In this document: positions 9,801 through 18,571 of the stretch, piece by piece
Layout of the letters: every line of letters starts with the position of its first letter
Numbering within the stretch: the stretch's first letter is position 1
Notes under the pieces: generated by a model
Told to the model about the DNA's origin: nothing
Database searches by the model: none
Seen by the model: only the letters and a program-made list of their open reading frames with translations
Translations under genes and position numbers: made by a program
Assembly (NCBI RefSeq): GCF_036860695.1
Contig: NZ_JAYKGJ010000001.1
Location: forward strand, 868,001-932,000
Direction of reading: 5' to 3'
DNA length: 64,000 bases
Source of the DNA: Rosettibacter firmus
GTDB taxonomy: Bacteria > Bacteroidota > Ignavibacteria > Ignavibacteriales > Melioribacteraceae

Positions 9801-9977
9801 ACCATCTTTTGTTTGAATTATACTATAAGCAGAATTTTGAGGTAAGCCTTCTTTTGTAGTCCATTGATCTACAACATATTGTGTAAATAATTTCGAGGTA
9901 TCTAAAACCTGAGAATATAAAATTTCGGAGAGCAAAAAAACTAATAAATAATATATCTTTATTTTAATGGTATGCAT
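6852..9977 (-). CDS. Propeller-type sensor histidine kinase (Reg_prop, Y_Y_Y, HisKA, HATPase)
   Basis: The product has 1041 residues. A signal peptide (ending LYSQ) is followed by about 600 residues of repeated W-x-G-T and N-G-L/D-G-L blades, which form the extracytoplasmic two-component-regulator beta-propellers. A Y_Y_Y immunoglobulin-like domain (about 666-742), one transmembrane helix (about 745-768), a coiled coil and a kinase core follow. The phospho-accepting His is about residue 826 in ILSHDLRNP. The N box is LLSNAIKFS and the glycine boxes are DFGIGID and GTGLGL. Similar sensors in Bacteroides detect oligosaccharides, but those hybrids end in a receiver and an AraC domain; this one ends after the ATPase domain. 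Its partner regulator is not next to it. It sits beside the symporter and mannosidase genes, so a glycan signal is possible. Confidence 0.93.
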   Translation of the reverse strand: MHTIKIKIYYLLVFLLSEILYSQVLDTSKLFTQYVVDQWTTKEGLPQNSAYSIIQTKDGFIWFGTEEGFVKFDGIRFTIYNPDNIEEMKNSLVVNIIEDSKGNLWVGTFDGLLKYSEKEIKLYTSKDGLMNSMIRSLYEDEYGRIWVGTSTGLNYFENNKIKKFNEASFLDNQIIYRIIGNKNGKIYLATQNSGVVIIDYSKKNNFVITVVDKNKGLSSNYVRALHLSNNGLLVGTDKGLDLIVNAQVKNYNLKNALYGLQIMDIIEDESKILYLATQKGICRIVNNKIDFYTFQNNLENNLILDLFIDKEENLWVGSYNNGLYRIRDGNFTTYSLEEGLKERFIRAITQNSKGIWVASSSGYISLINNKEIKNFFLNRNDNSIVQTMYALGDSIWIGTRTGLYLFYNNRTKKYCDFSIASIFRDSKNRLLIGSGDRGLFELKAGKLISLSKDDKSSRLGIRFITENINNTYYFGTVGQGLIKYDGNNYTYYTEEDGLPSNLIYSVYSDLKGNLWMTASGGGIVHYDGKKFTKITKRNGLPTNEIQTITEDNLGNFWCGYNNGIFKVSKSNLEKFVKGKVDTIHVEIFNTNDGMKNSECNGGYMWTTFKDNTGKIWFATIDGVTFVNPAKLKYSSFIPPVHVTRVLADFQPVELKPIIKTTAGINILRFDYIAPSFIEPRKLKYRYILEGFENKWHEFSNRRFVIYYNLEPGEYKFRVKVSNYYNQWNNKEATVKVIIPPYFYQTTIFKIFAPLFFIGLVFVIIKWKLSKQEALNEKLENLVRKRTEELNDEIIKREKAQNELKEYAAELEKVNSTKDKFISILSHDLRNPINSISSISEFLHNNRKELTDEELDDMLLQIRNSSLTLYNLIENLLEWSRIQTKKLEYVFHNFDITESIKNSISVVDIFAKQKGINITCNCKDGIIVLADKTSIESVLMNLLSNAIKFSYPKGDILVKVKENENYAEVTIQDFGIGIDQEDINKIFSLDSKFTKLGTTGEKGTGLGLILCKEHIIKNGGKLWIESQLNKGTTVYFTIPLAK

Positions 9978-10092
9978 TAATTTTTTATATAACTTCCCTC
10001 AATTATTATCGTAGTAATTATAAAATTGTTTAATGTTATTTTTAAAAATATTTTAATTAAATTTTAATATCCACAAAAAAATTTAAATAAAC

Positions 10093-10737
10093 ATGTTAAT
10101 TAAAAATTATAAACATATTATCTGGGACTGGAACGGTACAATATTAAATGACATAGACTTAAGCTTGAATATCATCAACAATATACTTAAAGAAAGAAAT
10201 CTTAACACTCTCACAAAAAACAGTTACAGAGAACTTTTTACAATTCCTGTTAAAAACTATTATGAAAAATTAGGTTTTGATTTTAATAAAGAATCCTTCG
10301 AAGAAATTGGTAAAATCTGGATTGAAGAATATGAAAAAAGAAAATATGAATGCTCACTTTACAATGGGATTGAAATTGTACTAAAAAAAATTAAAGATTC
10401 AGGAATCGAGCAATCAATACTTTCAGCTTATTCTCAGCATACACTCGAAGAAATGGTAGATTATTTTAGTCTGAGAAAATACTTCAAATACATTGTAGGA
10501 TTGGATAATATTTATGCAGCAAGCAAATTACATCTTGGAATAGATTTGATGAAAAAACTTAAAAATGGAAAAGGCGAAACGTTAATGATAGGTGATACAC
10601 TTCATGATTATGAAGTTGCCACAGAAATAGGTGCAGATTGTATATTAGTTGCAGAAGGTCATCAAAGTAAAGATATTCTAATAAAAAGCGGTGTAAAAGT
10701 TATTAATAATATTTTAGAATTAATTGAGTTTGACTAA
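10093..10737 (+). CDS. HAD-superfamily phosphatase, phosphoglycolate-phosphatase-like
   Basis: A 214-residue soluble protein. Motif I is WDWNGT with the nucleophile Asp12, motif II is a Ser in ILSAYSQ, motif III a Lys in AASKLHLG, and motif IV is MIGDTLHDYEVA with the metal-binding Asp pair. A helical cap lies between motifs I and II. The residue two after the nucleophile is Asn14 instead of the usual acid/base Asp; I believe this DWNGT form recurs in a branch of the family, so it does not by itself mean loss of activity. Probable small-molecule phosphatase; the substrate cannot be named. The gene is convergent with the M23 peptidase gene, 13 bases apart. Confidence 0.85.
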   Translation: MLIKNYKHIIWDWNGTILNDIDLSLNIINNILKERNLNTLTKNSYRELFTIPVKNYYEKLGFDFNKESFEEIGKIWIEEYEKRKYECSLYNGIEIVLKKIKDSGIEQSILSAYSQHTLEEMVDYFSLRKYFKYIVGLDNIYAASKLHLGIDLMKKLKNGKGETLMIGDTLHDYEVATEIGADCILVAEGHQSKDILIKSGVKVINNILELIEFD

Positions 10738-10750
10738 TTATACACTCATT

Positions 10751-11578
10751 TTAATTCAATTCTTTTATATCAAACAAACTCATAGGATCAATTCTTTTAT
10801 TAAACCATTGAACTCCAAGATGAAGATGAGGACTTGTAGATCTTCCGGTTGAACCAACCAATCCTATTAATTCTCCCTTTTTAACTTTTTGATTCTTCTT
10901 AACAAAAATTTTACTTAAATGTAAATAAATACTACTTAATCCCTGACCATGATCAAGCAAAACAAAATTTCCATTATAATAAAAATTTTCTCCAGCTAAT
11001 CTTACTATTCCATCTGTAATTGCATAAACAGAATCACCTTCTGCACCCTCAAAGTCCACTCCATTATGAATATTATGCGGTTCATTATTAAGAATTCTTT
11101 GAACTCCAAAATTTCCTGTAACTTTAATTGAATCGAGTGGATAGCTAAAACCAGCAGAGTATAAAGCAGTTTTTACTTTCCCAATTTTTTTACGAGCTGT
11201 TTTAATTATCCTGGTTTCATTTTTAATTCTCTTTAGTTCCCTTTTAGGCGGTCGGATATATTTTTTTTGAATTACCAAACTTTGCTCTCCGTAATCTCTC
11301 TTTTCTATCTCATATTCATATTTTAAAGTTTTTTTATTTGTCAATTTTATATTAAGAGTAAAACTTCCCTTTGCATTTCTATCGAATCCAAATATAAAAG
11401 TACCAGACTTATCAACTATTAAAGGCTTTTCATTAAGTCTTGCTGCTTTTATATTTTTGCCCTGCCCAATAATTATTCCACCAGCTTTTGCTTCACCATA
11501 AAATTTTATTTCTTGAGATAATATATTCGATATAGCCAAAAAGAAAATAAATATATAAGAAAACTTTTGATGTTTCAT
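10751..11578 (-). CDS. Exported M23-family (LytM-type) metallopeptidase
   Basis: The product is about 275 residues from the ATG at 11576-11578, which begins a clear signal peptide (MKHQKFSYIFIFF...LSQ). An upstream TTG at 11611 would add eleven polar residues before the signal peptide and is unlikely. The C-terminal third is an M23 domain: HNGVDFEG has the zinc His and Asp, IYLHLS follows, and HLHLGV carries the H-x-H pair. The N-terminal part is a beta-rich region of unknown role with a basic linker (about 110-145). M23 enzymes cut peptide cross-links in peptidoglycan. All expected zinc and catalytic residues seem present, so it is likely an active endopeptidase in the periplasm. Confidence 0.9.
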   Translation of the reverse strand: MKHQKFSYIFIFFLAISNILSQEIKFYGEAKAGGIIIGQGKNIKAARLNEKPLIVDKSGTFIFGFDRNAKGSFTLNIKLTNKKTLKYEYEIEKRDYGEQSLVIQKKYIRPPKRELKRIKNETRIIKTARKKIGKVKTALYSAGFSYPLDSIKVTGNFGVQRILNNEPHNIHNGVDFEGAEGDSVYAITDGIVRLAGENFYYNGNFVLLDHGQGLSSIYLHLSKIFVKKNQKVKKGELIGLVGSTGRSTSPHLHLGVQWFNKRIDPMSLFDIKELN

Positions 11579-11666
11579 AAAATTACTTTTTATTTGAAGT
11601 TTAGTAATCAATCCTTTACAAATGTATAAAATCTTTTATATAATTAGTAAAAAAGTATACTGAATT

Positions 11667-12932
11667 ATGATAAAAATGTTTTTAATAATAATATTTATTT
11701 CACTACTCACAATTTACCCACAGGAAATAAAAAGAGAATATTATAAAAATGGGAAATTAAAATCCGAAACCACTTACGTTAATGGAGTTAAACATGGTAT
11801 CTACAGAGAATATTATGAAAGTGGTAAACTATGGAAAGAATGGAATTTTGTTAATGGTAAAGAAGAAGGAATTTCTACCTGGTATTTTGAAGATGGTACA
11901 AAAAGTATGGAGTGGAATTATCACAATGGTAAATTAGAGGGAATATCAAGGTGGTATTACGAAACAGGTGAATTATGGGCAGAACCAAATTATGTTAACG
12001 ATGTTCAGGAGGGATTAAGTAAAACTTATTATAAAAGTGGTGCACTTCAGGCTATCTGGAGTTATCGCAATGGCAAATTAAATGGCATTTCAAAAATATT
12101 TTATGAAAATGGTCAACTCGAAGTTGAAAGAAATTATGTTGATGATAAGTTAGAAGGTGTAAGTAAAGTTTATTACGAATTTGGAGCTTTAGCTCTCGAA
12201 GCAAATTTTAAAAACAATCAATTAGATGGCAACTCATATTTTTATTATCCTGATGGTTCAATAAAAGTAATCGATACTTATTCAAATGGACAAATAGTAA
12301 AACGTGTAAGATATGATATCGGTGGTAAATTCGATAAAATAGAAGAAAGTTTTGATGAATATTACGACGAAGGAACATTAAAAGCCGAGCTTAATTTCAA
12401 AGAAGGAAAGAAAAATGGTAGAATTGTTTATTACTATAAAAATGGCTTTGTAAAATCAATTTTAAATTATATTGATGATAAATTAGATGGTGAGTGTAAG
12501 TTTTATTACGATAATGGAATAATTTCAGAAATCACAAATTTTAAAAATGATCTTAAAAATGGTTTATCAGTAAAATTCAATAATAAAGGAATTAAAATTT
12601 CAGAAGATAACTATAGCGATAACATACTCGAAGGTAAATCGAAAACTTTTTATGAAACTGGTGAACTCAAATCAGAAAGATATTTTAAAAATGGCAAACT
12701 CGATGGAACAGTAATTACTTATTATAAAAATGGAAAAATAAAAGCTGAAGAGAATTATAGAAACGGATTAAAAGAAGGCATTTCGAAGTGGTATTATCAG
12801 AATGGAATAATTTCAGATTTTTTGATTTACAAAAACAATTTATTAAATGGAAAATGTTATAGTTATAACGAAGATGGAATTGTTATTAAAGAGACAGTTT
12901 ATAAAGATGGAGAAATAGTTAATTCACATTAA
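11667..12932 (+). CDS. Exported MORN-like (YwqK-type) repeat protein
   Basis: A 421-residue protein with a signal peptide (MIKMFLIIIFISLL...YPQ). The rest is built from about 17 copies of a 22-24 residue unit of the form YYENGKLxxExNYxNGKxxG. This is the MORN_2 unit found in proteins annotated as YwqK-family antitoxins, but here it is secreted and much longer, and no toxin gene is next to it. The repeats should fold as a long beta-meander. One unit (about residue 215-230) is longer and breaks the period. Likely a structural or binding surface protein; the antitoxin label of the family should not be transferred. It stands alone between the M23 gene (opposite strand) and the coiled-coil gene. 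Confidence 0.85.
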   Translation: MIKMFLIIIFISLLTIYPQEIKREYYKNGKLKSETTYVNGVKHGIYREYYESGKLWKEWNFVNGKEEGISTWYFEDGTKSMEWNYHNGKLEGISRWYYETGELWAEPNYVNDVQEGLSKTYYKSGALQAIWSYRNGKLNGISKIFYENGQLEVERNYVDDKLEGVSKVYYEFGALALEANFKNNQLDGNSYFYYPDGSIKVIDTYSNGQIVKRVRYDIGGKFDKIEESFDEYYDEGTLKAELNFKEGKKNGRIVYYYKNGFVKSILNYIDDKLDGECKFYYDNGIISEITNFKNDLKNGLSVKFNNKGIKISEDNYSDNILEGKSKTFYETGELKSERYFKNGKLDGTVITYYKNGKIKAEENYRNGLKEGISKWYYQNGIISDFLIYKNNLLNGKCYSYNEDGIVIKETVYKDGEIVNSH

Positions 12933-13019
12933 GTTTTTCGATAAAAATAAAAGCTATTTTTAATAAAGTTTATTATCTTTAATTAAATAAATTAAATTAA
13001 TCATGGAGGGAGCATTTTA

Positions 13020-14681
13020 ATGCCAATATTTTCGTCGAAAATTAAAATGGACCTTGAAAAATTAAAAGAAGAAAATGATGAACTAAAAAATACCCTCCAC
13101 GCTTATGTTCAAAAATATTCCAGTCTTACAGAACTTAATTCACAAATTGAACAGGCAAAAAAAGAATTAGAAGAATTAAAGAATAGAATCGACGAATTAA
13201 AAAACAATGCATTAATTATTGAAGATGATATCAATGAAAAAAATATTCAACTAAATCAACTTAATGAACAAATAAAAGAACTGGAAGAAAAAAAATCTAC
13301 TCTTGAAGCCAGCACTTCTTTACAGTATGTAGACCTTAGTGAAATTTCAGAAGAAAAGAGAGATATTTTAGATGAATATGAACAACTCAAAAAGGCATAC
13401 CAGCAATTAAATGAAGAATATTTAGAACTTCAAAACGAATTCAATCAATTCAAAATACAAAAAGAAGAACAATACGATAAACCAAATATTGAACAGGATG
13501 AAGAGTTAATTAAATTAACTGAGATCCGTAACGAACTCATTAATAAAATCGAGCAATTAAAAGAAGAAGAAAGTCAAAGAAATTCAATACTGCAAAAACT
13601 TGAAGAAAAAATATCAGTATCCGAAGAAATTAAAACCAATCTTGAACAAAGCCTTAGCACACTCATTAATCAACTATCCGAAAAAGAAAAAATTTATACC
13701 GAATTTATATTCAACAGAGACGCATTATTAGAAGAAATTCGTAATATCGAAAAACAACATGATGAATATGAAATCAAAATTAACTTCAATAAAGAGCAAG
13801 CAGAAATTTTAGAAAAAGAAATAAAGGAATTAAACGAGAAAAAAAATGAAATTATTAATGAGATAAGAAATTATGAACATTTTAAAAATGAATTACAGGA
13901 AAGATTACTGATTCTTAAAAAAGAAGAAGAAAATTTAATCGAAAATATTTCCAAACAAAAACAGGAAATAGAAGAATACGAAAAAAGAAAATATGAAATT
14001 GAAAAATCTCTATTACAAATAGAAAACAATATTTCACAGGCACTCTTAAAATTTACCGAAGAAATTAATTCTTCTCAGAACAAATTAAATCTTATTAAGC
14101 AGGATATACTCAGTAAAGAAAGAGAGATCAATGAAAAAGAAAAAGTTCTACTCGAAAAAGAATCCAGAATAGCTGAATATGATGGAAACATAAAAGTTCT
14201 CCTTAAAGAAAAAAATTCCATTGAAGAATCTATATTAATGCTTAAAGAACAACAAAAAGATTTGAATGAAGAAATAATAAATCTCAAAGATTATATCACA
14301 AAACAAAAATCTTTTCTGAATGAATTAAAGTCTGAGATTCATGTTTTAATGAGTAAAAAAGACTCTCTTGAAAAAGAAATCAAACAACTATTAAAAACAG
14401 CAAACGAAAATTATTCCACACTCGATGAGAGTAAATATAAACTTGCACAGGATATAATTGAAAGTCAGGAAGAATTAGATAATCTAAAAAATCAAATCAG
14501 CACCTTAAAAGAAGAATTGAGAAATCTAAAAACAGAAAGAGCTAACGAAGAAATAAGAAAAGAAGAATATACCACCAAGATTACAGAATTAATTGCTATG
14601 GAAAATAATCTAAAGTATAAAATCTCTGAATATGAAAAACAGCTTTTAAACTTACAACAGCAAACTGAGAAATCATCTTAA
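13020..14681 (+). CDS. Long coiled-coil protein
   Basis: A 553-residue protein with a strong GGAGGG ribosome-binding site 10 bases before its ATG. Nearly the whole length (about 8-550) is charged heptad sequence rich in Glu, Lys, Leu, Ile and Asn, with no signal peptide, no membrane span and no recognisable ATPase or DNA-binding motif, so it is not an SMC protein. It resembles cytoplasmic filament or scaffold proteins. It ends 25 bases before the first gene of the acylation operon on the same strand and may be co-transcribed with it. Function unknown; coiled-coil sequence makes distant matches unreliable. Confidence 0.8.
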   Translation: MPIFSSKIKMDLEKLKEENDELKNTLHAYVQKYSSLTELNSQIEQAKKELEELKNRIDELKNNALIIEDDINEKNIQLNQLNEQIKELEEKKSTLEASTSLQYVDLSEISEEKRDILDEYEQLKKAYQQLNEEYLELQNEFNQFKIQKEEQYDKPNIEQDEELIKLTEIRNELINKIEQLKEEESQRNSILQKLEEKISVSEEIKTNLEQSLSTLINQLSEKEKIYTEFIFNRDALLEEIRNIEKQHDEYEIKINFNKEQAEILEKEIKELNEKKNEIINEIRNYEHFKNELQERLLILKKEEENLIENISKQKQEIEEYEKRKYEIEKSLLQIENNISQALLKFTEEINSSQNKLNLIKQDILSKEREINEKEKVLLEKESRIAEYDGNIKVLLKEKNSIEESILMLKEQQKDLNEEIINLKDYITKQKSFLNELKSEIHVLMSKKDSLEKEIKQLLKTANENYSTLDESKYKLAQDIIESQEELDNLKNQISTLKEELRNLKTERANEEIRKEEYTTKITELIAMENNLKYKISEYEKQLLNLQQQTEKSS

Positions 14682-14706
14682 TCATATTAATTGAAGTTAA
14701 TGATAA

Positions 14707-15417
14707 ATGAGAATACCATATAAAATTCTTTGCCTGATTTTAATAACTTACTTTTCATACATAAATTATTTATACTCTCAACAAAAAAATGACACCGTAA
14801 GATATAAAGCAAATCCAAATTACACTTTGCAAACCGCAATGTTCGATATCTATAAAACAAAGCAAGCTGATATTGTAATGCTCGGTAATTCTTTAACTGC
14901 TGGAACAAACTGGTCTGAACTACTGGGTAGAACAAATGTTGTTGCTCGTGCTATTCCAGGTGATATTCTTCCAGGATTTATTGCAAGACTGGATTATGTT
15001 ATTAAACTTAAACCAAAAATTGTTTTTATTATGGGAGGTTTAAATGATATTTATAATTGGACTCCAGTTGAAGAAATTTTTAATAACTATGTAAAAATTG
15101 TTTCAACACTAAAATCCAGAGGTATTATTCCTGTAATTCAATCAACAACTTATGCTGCAAAAGATTATGCAAAAGATTGGGGTGGTACTCCTGAAGTAAA
15201 TGGTAGCAGAAACAGAGAAATTGATAAATTAAATAAATTGTTATTTGAATATGCCAGAAAAAATAATCTTGATTTCATTGATATAACTTCTAAATTAGCA
15301 ACAAGCGATAAATTTTTACGACCAGAATTAACATGGGATGGAATTCATCTCAATGCTGAAGGTTATAAGTTGTGGGCTGAAGAAGTTGAAAAAGTTTTAT
15401 CAAAATATAAATTATAA
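14707..15417 (+). CDS. Exported SGNH/GDSL-family hydrolase, first gene of acylation operon
   Basis: A 236-residue protein with an N-terminal signal peptide (ending LYSQ) and a full SGNH esterase set: Ser62 in MLGNSLTAG, Gly in AIPGDI, Asn in GGLNDIYN, and Asp211/His214 in WDGIHLN. All catalytic residues are present, so it is probably an active periplasmic esterase or acyltransferase. The same-strand neighbours are a second, membrane-anchored SGNH protein, a fatty-acyl-AMP-ligase-like enzyme, an acyl carrier protein and an MBOAT. It could remove or transfer the acyl group that the operon exports. Stand-alone esterase activity on other substrates cannot be excluded. Confidence 0.88.
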   Translation: MRIPYKILCLILITYFSYINYLYSQQKNDTVRYKANPNYTLQTAMFDIYKTKQADIVMLGNSLTAGTNWSELLGRTNVVARAIPGDILPGFIARLDYVIKLKPKIVFIMGGLNDIYNWTPVEEIFNNYVKIVSTLKSRGIIPVIQSTTYAAKDYAKDWGGTPEVNGSRNREIDKLNKLLFEYARKNNLDFIDITSKLATSDKFLRPELTWDGIHLNAEGYKLWAEEVEKVLSKYKL

Positions 15418-15434
15418 ATCGCATGGGTAACAAA

Positions 15435-16826
15435 ATGAATAATGAAAATAAAATTAAAGAACCTTTAATCGTTATTGGATTAACCATCATTATTTTGTAT
15501 GCCATTTCCTTTATTAAAATTGATTATGAAATTGCTGGCTTTAAAATTAAAACAGTAGACATTTTTTCTGATATTAAAAAAGAAAATTCTGATAATAGTT
15601 TTCTAAAAAAAGAATTTAAATACCATCAACCTTTAAAAGCAGATTTATTGATTGGTAACTCACTAAGCTACTTAATTAACTTTTTCAAATCTTTTTATAT
15701 ATCAAATGATATTTTAGCAATACAGGGACAAAAAACTAAAATTACTGGAAACACTCAACAACTCTCCTATTTTTTTGATGCATTAAAAAACATAAAATCA
15801 AAACCTGTAAGAATAGCACATTATGGCGATTCAATTATTGAAGGTGATTTAATTTCAGCAGATATACGCGAAGCTCTTCAAAAAAAATATGGTGGGAATG
15901 CTGTTGGATGGCTTGGTATTGTATCACAGGATATTACATTTAGAACTACAACAAAACATACATACTCAGATAACTGGGAAAGTGCATCAATTTACACAAA
16001 CAATCCTAAAAAATTACCATTTGGAATTAGTGGTGAAGTAGCCATTCCAAAAGGCAATTCATGGGTACAATACGAAACAACAAAAATTAGAAAATCGCTT
16101 AAAGATTTTTCAATTGTTAAACTTTACTATTCTCACGCAAAAAGTTCCCAGATCTTTTATTCATTTGATGGGAAACCAAAACAATCTGCACAATTAAAAA
16201 CTGGCACAAACATTCAAGAATTAATTCTTAAACCAGAAGGCAAAGCTCAATCCATAAGAATCGAATTTCCTGTTGCTGAACAAGCATATGTTTATGGTGT
16301 TAGTCTCGAAAATGAATCGGGAATTTTTGTAGATAATTTTCCACTCAGAGGAAACTCTGGAGTTGATATAAATCAAATTTCACCTGCAGTTATGAAAGAT
16401 TTTTCTAAGTATCGTGATTATAATTTAATAATACTAGAATTTGGTTTGAACATTTTAGGTTCATTAACTAAAGATTATAATTGGTATGAAAGAGAAATGA
16501 CAAAAGTTATTAATCTCTTCAAGTCAACATATCCTAAAGCAAGTATAATAATGATTAGTGTACACGATAAAGCAATGAAGAGAGGTTCAAATTTTGTAAC
16601 TGATCCTGCTGTGTTAAAATTACTCGAAGCACAAAAAAATATAGCAATGAAAAATAATATTGCATTCTGGAATATGTTCGAAGCTATGGGAGGAGAAAAT
16701 TCAATGTCTAAATGGGTTAATTCAAATCCACCTTTAGCATATAAAGATTATGTTCATTTCAATGACCTGGGGGCAGCTAAAATAGCACAACTCTTTATTG
16801 AATCACTAATGAATGAATACAAATAA
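15435..16826 (+). CDS. Membrane-anchored SGNH-fold protein, DltD/AlgJ-like role
   Basis: The product is 463 residues from the ATG at 15435; an ATG at 15423 would add four residues and cannot be ruled out. One transmembrane helix (about 10-30) anchors a large extracytoplasmic domain. SGNH blocks are visible: Ser133 in HYGDSIIEGD, Gly in RGNSG, Asn in FGLNILG, and the Asp/His pair in DYVHFND. About 120 residues lie between the anchor and block I. An anchored SGNH protein beside an MBOAT is the arrangement of DltD with DltB and of AlgJ/AlgX with AlgI, where the SGNH protein passes the acyl group to the final polymer. The same job is inferred here from context. Confidence 0.85.
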   Translation: MNNENKIKEPLIVIGLTIIILYAISFIKIDYEIAGFKIKTVDIFSDIKKENSDNSFLKKEFKYHQPLKADLLIGNSLSYLINFFKSFYISNDILAIQGQKTKITGNTQQLSYFFDALKNIKSKPVRIAHYGDSIIEGDLISADIREALQKKYGGNAVGWLGIVSQDITFRTTTKHTYSDNWESASIYTNNPKKLPFGISGEVAIPKGNSWVQYETTKIRKSLKDFSIVKLYYSHAKSSQIFYSFDGKPKQSAQLKTGTNIQELILKPEGKAQSIRIEFPVAEQAYVYGVSLENESGIFVDNFPLRGNSGVDINQISPAVMKDFSKYRDYNLIILEFGLNILGSLTKDYNWYEREMTKVINLFKSTYPKASIIMISVHDKAMKRGSNFVTDPAVLKLLEAQKNIAMKNNIAFWNMFEAMGGENSMSKWVNSNPPLAYKDYVHFNDLGAAKIAQLFIESLMNEYK

Positions 16827-16837
16827 AGTATAAATAT

Positions 16838-18571
16838 ATGACTGATTTTTATTTCAATATCGAAGAAGCAAATACACTCTGGAAAAGATGGGAATTAAAT
16901 TCCGAAAGAAATCCTGAGCGTGAAGCCATTATTCACTGGGTAGCCGGTCAAGAACCTTATCGCTGGACATATCATAATTTAATTCAAACAGCAAAAAAAT
17001 TTTCGCAGGAACTATTAAAGCTTGGAATTAAACCAGGTGAAGTTTGTGCAATCATCATTCGACATAATCCATTGTTCTATCCTCTCTATCTTGGTATTTC
17101 AAGAATAGGTGCATTGCCTGCAATTTTAGCTTATCCAAATCCTCGACTTCATCCCGAAAAATTCAGACAGGGACTTGAAGGAATGTCACAACGTTCTGGA
17201 CTCGATTATATTTTAACAGAAAAAGAACTCGATCCAATGATTCGACCATTAATAGAAAATCCCAAAAGCACAATTAAAGCAGTTCATTTCCCGCTTGAAT
17301 GGGATTTATCAAATTCATTAGATGAAAAACTTGAAGAAGAGATTAAAGGAATTATAAATCAAATTAAACCAGAAGATCCTGCGTTTCTTCAACACTCATC
17401 TGGAACAACAGGGTTACAAAAGCCTGTTGTGCTTTCACATCGAGCTGTACTAAATCATGTATTAAATTTAGGAAAAGCTTTTAAACTTTCTGAAAATGAT
17501 AAAGCCTGTAGCTGGCTACCTCTTTATCACGATTTTGGATTAATAGCTGCCTTTCATATTCCTCTTGCTTATGGAATTACAACTGTTCAACTTAATCCTT
17601 TTGAATGGGTTTTAGCTCCAGTAATCTTGCTTGAAGCAATTACAAAAGAAAAAGCAACAATGTCATTCTTACCAAATTTTGCTTACAATGTTTTAGCAGA
17701 TAAAATTGATGAAGAAGAATTGGAAGGAATTGATCTTTCGAGTTTAAGAATTATTGTAAATGCAGCTGAACCTATTCGTCACGATAGCCATGAAAAATTT
17801 GTAAAAAGATTTCAGAAATATGGATTTAATCCTCTTGCACTCGCTTGTCTTTACGGAATGGCAGAAGCTACACTTGGAGTAACAGTTACAGAGCCAGGTA
17901 AACCAATTACAGAATTAGCTGTAGATAGAAATGAGTTATCGAAAGGAATAGTAAAATTTGCAGACAATAATTCTGTAGTAAGAATATGTGTTTCATCAGG
18001 AAAATTAATTGATGGATGTCAGGCAAGAATTGTTGATGACAATAGAAATGATATTCCCGATGGATTTGTTGGCGAAGTTGCTGTAAAATCTATTTCTCAA
18101 TTTGATGGCTATAGAAACTATCCAGAAAAAACTGCAGAAGTTGTTCAAGATGGCTGGTATTTTACAGGAGATTATGGATTTAGATATAATGATGAGTATT
18201 TTATTATTGGAAGAAAAAAAGATATTATAATTGTAGCTGGAAAAAATATTTATCCAGAAGATATTGAAGACGCAGTCAATTATGTCGAAGGAGTAATACC
18301 GGGAAGAGTAATTGCTTTTGGTGAAGAAGATCCAGACTTAGGAACGGAATTCGTAAGTGTTGTTGCAGAAACAAATGCTCAAACAGACGAAGAAAAGAAC
18401 AAAATTAGAATGAATATTTTAAAAGCCGGTATGAGTATTGACATTGCTATTCATAAAGTTTATTTAGTTCCACCAAGATGGTTAATTAAAAGTTCATCTG
18501 GTAAACCGAGCCGCAAAACAAACAAAGAAAGATTATTAAGCAAAACAGATCCACAAGTTTGGAGTAGATAA
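16838..18571 (+). CDS. Fatty-acyl-AMP-ligase-like adenylate-forming enzyme
   Basis: A 577-residue cytoplasmic enzyme of the acyl-adenylate family. The ATP loop is SSGTTGLQKPVVLSH (about 186-200); WLPLYHDFGLI and LPNFAYNVLADKI match FAAL-type signatures; AAEPIRHDSHEKF and YGMAEATLGV follow; the hinge and C-terminal motifs are YFTGDYG, GRKKDIIIVAGKNIYPEDIE and the active Lys region SSSGKPSRK. FAAL enzymes make acyl-AMP and load it onto a carrier protein instead of CoA. The next gene is such a carrier, overlapping by one base (TAATG), and the MBOAT follows. It fills the place of DltA but its signature motifs look fatty-acyl rather than D-alanine type. The true substrate is not determined. Confidence 0.88.
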   Translation: MTDFYFNIEEANTLWKRWELNSERNPEREAIIHWVAGQEPYRWTYHNLIQTAKKFSQELLKLGIKPGEVCAIIIRHNPLFYPLYLGISRIGALPAILAYPNPRLHPEKFRQGLEGMSQRSGLDYILTEKELDPMIRPLIENPKSTIKAVHFPLEWDLSNSLDEKLEEEIKGIINQIKPEDPAFLQHSSGTTGLQKPVVLSHRAVLNHVLNLGKAFKLSENDKACSWLPLYHDFGLIAAFHIPLAYGITTVQLNPFEWVLAPVILLEAITKEKATMSFLPNFAYNVLADKIDEEELEGIDLSSLRIIVNAAEPIRHDSHEKFVKRFQKYGFNPLALACLYGMAEATLGVTVTEPGKPITELAVDRNELSKGIVKFADNNSVVRICVSSGKLIDGCQARIVDDNRNDIPDGFVGEVAVKSISQFDGYRNYPEKTAEVVQDGWYFTGDYGFRYNDEYFIIGRKKDIIIVAGKNIYPEDIEDAVNYVEGVIPGRVIAFGEEDPDLGTEFVSVVAETNAQTDEEKNKIRMNILKAGMSIDIAIHKVYLVPPRWLIKSSSGKPSRKTNKERLLSKTDPQVWSR

